Shown here in pieces: positions 62,070 through 64,000 of a stretch of DNA of 64,000 nt. Below the pieces are notes generated by a model. The model was not told the origin of the DNA. It did no database searches and worked only from the letters and a program-made list of their open reading frames with translations. Both the position numbers and the translations under genes were made by a program. The stretch is from contig NC_089438.1 in NCBI RefSeq assembly GCF_026210795.1, positions 2,005,501 to 2,069,500 on the forward strand, written 5' to 3'. This stretch comes from Rhizophagus irregularis (lineage: Eukaryota; Glomeromycota; Glomeromycetes; Glomerales; Glomeraceae). The first letter of the stretch is position 1, and each line of letters begins with the position of its first letter.

Positions 62070-64000
62070 TTATTTAATTCCAACAATGACCATATTTCTT
62101 GGACTTTTTAATTCGTCAAATATACCAAAACATTTGACTTCTTTTACATGATTATTTTCAAATAAATATAAACATTTATCTAATAATATAATACTCTCAA
62201 AACATGGTCCTAACATAGCTCTTAATGTCCAAAATACAATAATTTTACGCATATATCCTTTTTGCTTAAATTCATTATAATATTTTTCTGATTCTGATTG
62301 TGTGATACTATTTAATGGAAGAGAAAGTTTTTTTAATGCAGCATTGCAATATGTGGAAAATGATGTGAAACTTCGATGATGTAATTTTCCTATTCTTGGT
62401 GTATCTTTGACTAAATCTTTTTTAATTAATATATACTAAAGAAGAAGAAATGCGATTTAGCAAAAAAAAAAGACTTTTTTATATATAAATAAATGTGTAT
62501 GACTTAACCTGTAATAGTGCTCGAAAAAAATGATGTTCAAATGCTTTAATACTTGATTCTTGTTGAACTGACCATCTTGATGGTACTTGGCATGCAAGAT
62601 GTCTGATAGTTAATCCCATATAAAAATTTTTTTCTTTAAAAAATTTACTTAATGGGAATGAACATTTAATATCTTCATCTAAATAAAAAAAATATATTAT
62701 TATTATTTATATTAAAACAAAGATTTCAATAAAAGAAAAAGAATATTTTAGTCATAATTAATACCTTTTGAATTCTCTTGTTTAGAATTTTCATTTTCAT
62801 GAAGTAAATGGTAACAACATCCTACATTTACTACACATTTTATTTCTTCATTTTTAATAAATAAATCTAACATTGTACTTGATAATTCTCCACATGAATG
62901 TAATCCACATATTAAAAAATTATTATCTTGTTTTAAGTGTTTAGCTGAACAAGACCCATCTACGATATTTTTGTTATCATTAACAACCTTATTAAATTCA
63001 TAATCTCCCACCTCTCCAACGTTAAATTGTTCCTTATTCTTATTCCACTCTGATATTAAATTAGTTAAAGTTTCCGTAGTCACATGTTGAGTAACATGAG
63101 TTAACCCTCCTTTTTTCTCACTTATAAGTTCATTACTTTTATCATCAACTTCCTTTTTTCCCTTGCGCAATAATCCAAGACTTTTTTCTGTACGAAATTG
63201 ATATTTTTGTGCCCCACATGTTTGTATATTACTTGCATCTACAGCAAAGACACAAAGATTATATGTATATGCCAATACTCTACTTAAATATCCCTGTATA
63301 AAAGAGTAAAAATGATAAAGACGCTTATAAAATGAATTATCTTAACGCAAATTTATTACATACCTGTCCTGCTCCTAAATCAATTATTGAACTAATTTTA
63401 TTTTCTTTTGTTAACTTTGCTATTAAACAACTCAATATTCTAACCTACAAATAAAATATGGTTAATTTTTAATTAACGTATATTGAAAGAAAATAATTAA
63501 TAAATAACTACCTCATGTAACTTTTTTTCATTCATTCCTGGTAATATACGTTTATCAATTGATTCTTCACATTCTATCTGTAAATCTTTATAGTACTTTC
63601 ATTAACAAATTATCATTATTCGTATCGATACTATCTATATAAGACGCGATAATTAAACATCTAATAAAGTAACCAAAGAAACTAACCATTAATTGAAATG
63701 TCACGCATTAAGACTAACCCTTTCGTATTTCTAATAAATTGCTTTAAAGATTCGGGCCAATCTTCCTGTCATTTATTATAAATCTTAAGACCAACTTTTT
63801 TCCATAACCTTCCCTACACTCACTATTATTTTATTTACCTCATATTCACAAAAACTAGCGAGTCTAATCATTTTATTCATGAATTTTTTCTCTTCTCCTT
63901 CTTCAGTAATTCCATTCTCACTTTCACTCATATATTCAACTTTAAACGCGTCAGTCCATTCTTCTGGAATAACTTCTTCCCAAGTATTTTTAATAAAAAA
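62070..64000 (-). CDS. METTL25/RRNAD1-like methyltransferase (5' end outside window)
   Basis: The closest family I recall is METTL25/METTL25B (RRNAD1), putative SAM-dependent methyltransferases of uncertain substrate. Minus-strand exons are 64000-63839 (partial), 63765-63687, 63564-63512, 63444-63364, 63293-62765, 62678-62509 and 62435-62070. Landmarks: KNTWEEVIPEEWTDAF, WPESLKQFIRNTKGLVL, GMNEKKLHEVRILSCLIAKL, the SAM-binding IDLGAGQGYLSRVLA, LICGLHSCGELSSTMLDLF, VVNVGCCYHLL, the C-terminal LRAMLGPCFESIILLDKCLY and FDELKSPRNMVIVGIK. An insert of about 90 residues after the first SAM motif is Lys/Asn-rich. The acceptor at 63564 was chosen because the more obvious one (63577) gives a stop in phase; this junction is the weakest. 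Confidence 0.85.

Overview
The window looks like nuclear DNA of a filamentous fungus, most likely an arbuscular mycorrhizal (Glomeromycotina, Rhizophagus-like) species. It is very AT-rich. Genes are cut by many short introns, nearly all GT-AG. Proteins carry Asn-, Ser- or Gln-rich inserts. The gene at 45175-47097 belongs to the CxxC...CxxC 'YNWCRNC' kinase family that is hugely expanded in that lineage, and the broken transposase-like relics near 54.5-59.9 kb resemble repeat families I associate with it. I rebuilt gene models by hand from conserved residues and splice sites. Most close in frame at the length expected for their family.

Left part (1-22.5 kb), mostly housekeeping genes: a methionine synthase reductase-like flavoprotein running off the left edge; an unknown single-exon gene; divergent RABL3-like GTPase and DIM1 rRNA dimethylase genes sharing a 116-bp promoter; complex I subunit NDUFS8; a YPR011C-like mitochondrial carrier; a molybdenum cofactor sulfurase with an unexpected C-terminal membrane segment; the PP2A scaffold subunit A; and the APC/C ubiquitin-conjugating enzyme UBE2S.

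Middle part: 22.5-31.8 kb is a gene desert of extreme AT content with a 245-bp inverted-repeat element, a 287-bp tandem duplication and a minisatellite. Then come a cytosolic aldehyde dehydrogenase, 3 kb of homopolymer-rich DNA, and a 1208-residue Gln-rich protein with three HMG boxes.

Right part (42-64 kb), gene-dense again: QNG1 (queuosine salvage), an N-myristoylation-type pseudokinase, Elongator subunit ELP6, TFIIA large subunit TOA1, two unknown disordered proteins, two decayed transposase-like genes, RNA polymerase II subunit RPB9, ETF beta, two small TA-flanked inverted-repeat elements, a nitronate monooxygenase and a METTL25-like methyltransferase cut by the right edge.

The genes do not form one pathway. 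Shared themes are transcription and translation (TOA1, RPB9, HMG protein; DIM1, ELP6, QNG1, the last two both acting on tRNA wobble bases) and mitochondrial redox (NDUFS8, ETFB, carrier). I found no gene cluster that amounts to a new multi-gene system. The best leads are the membrane-tailed Moco sulfurase, the three-HMG-box protein, the lipid-anchored pseudokinase, two 10-nt microexons and a GC-AG intron.
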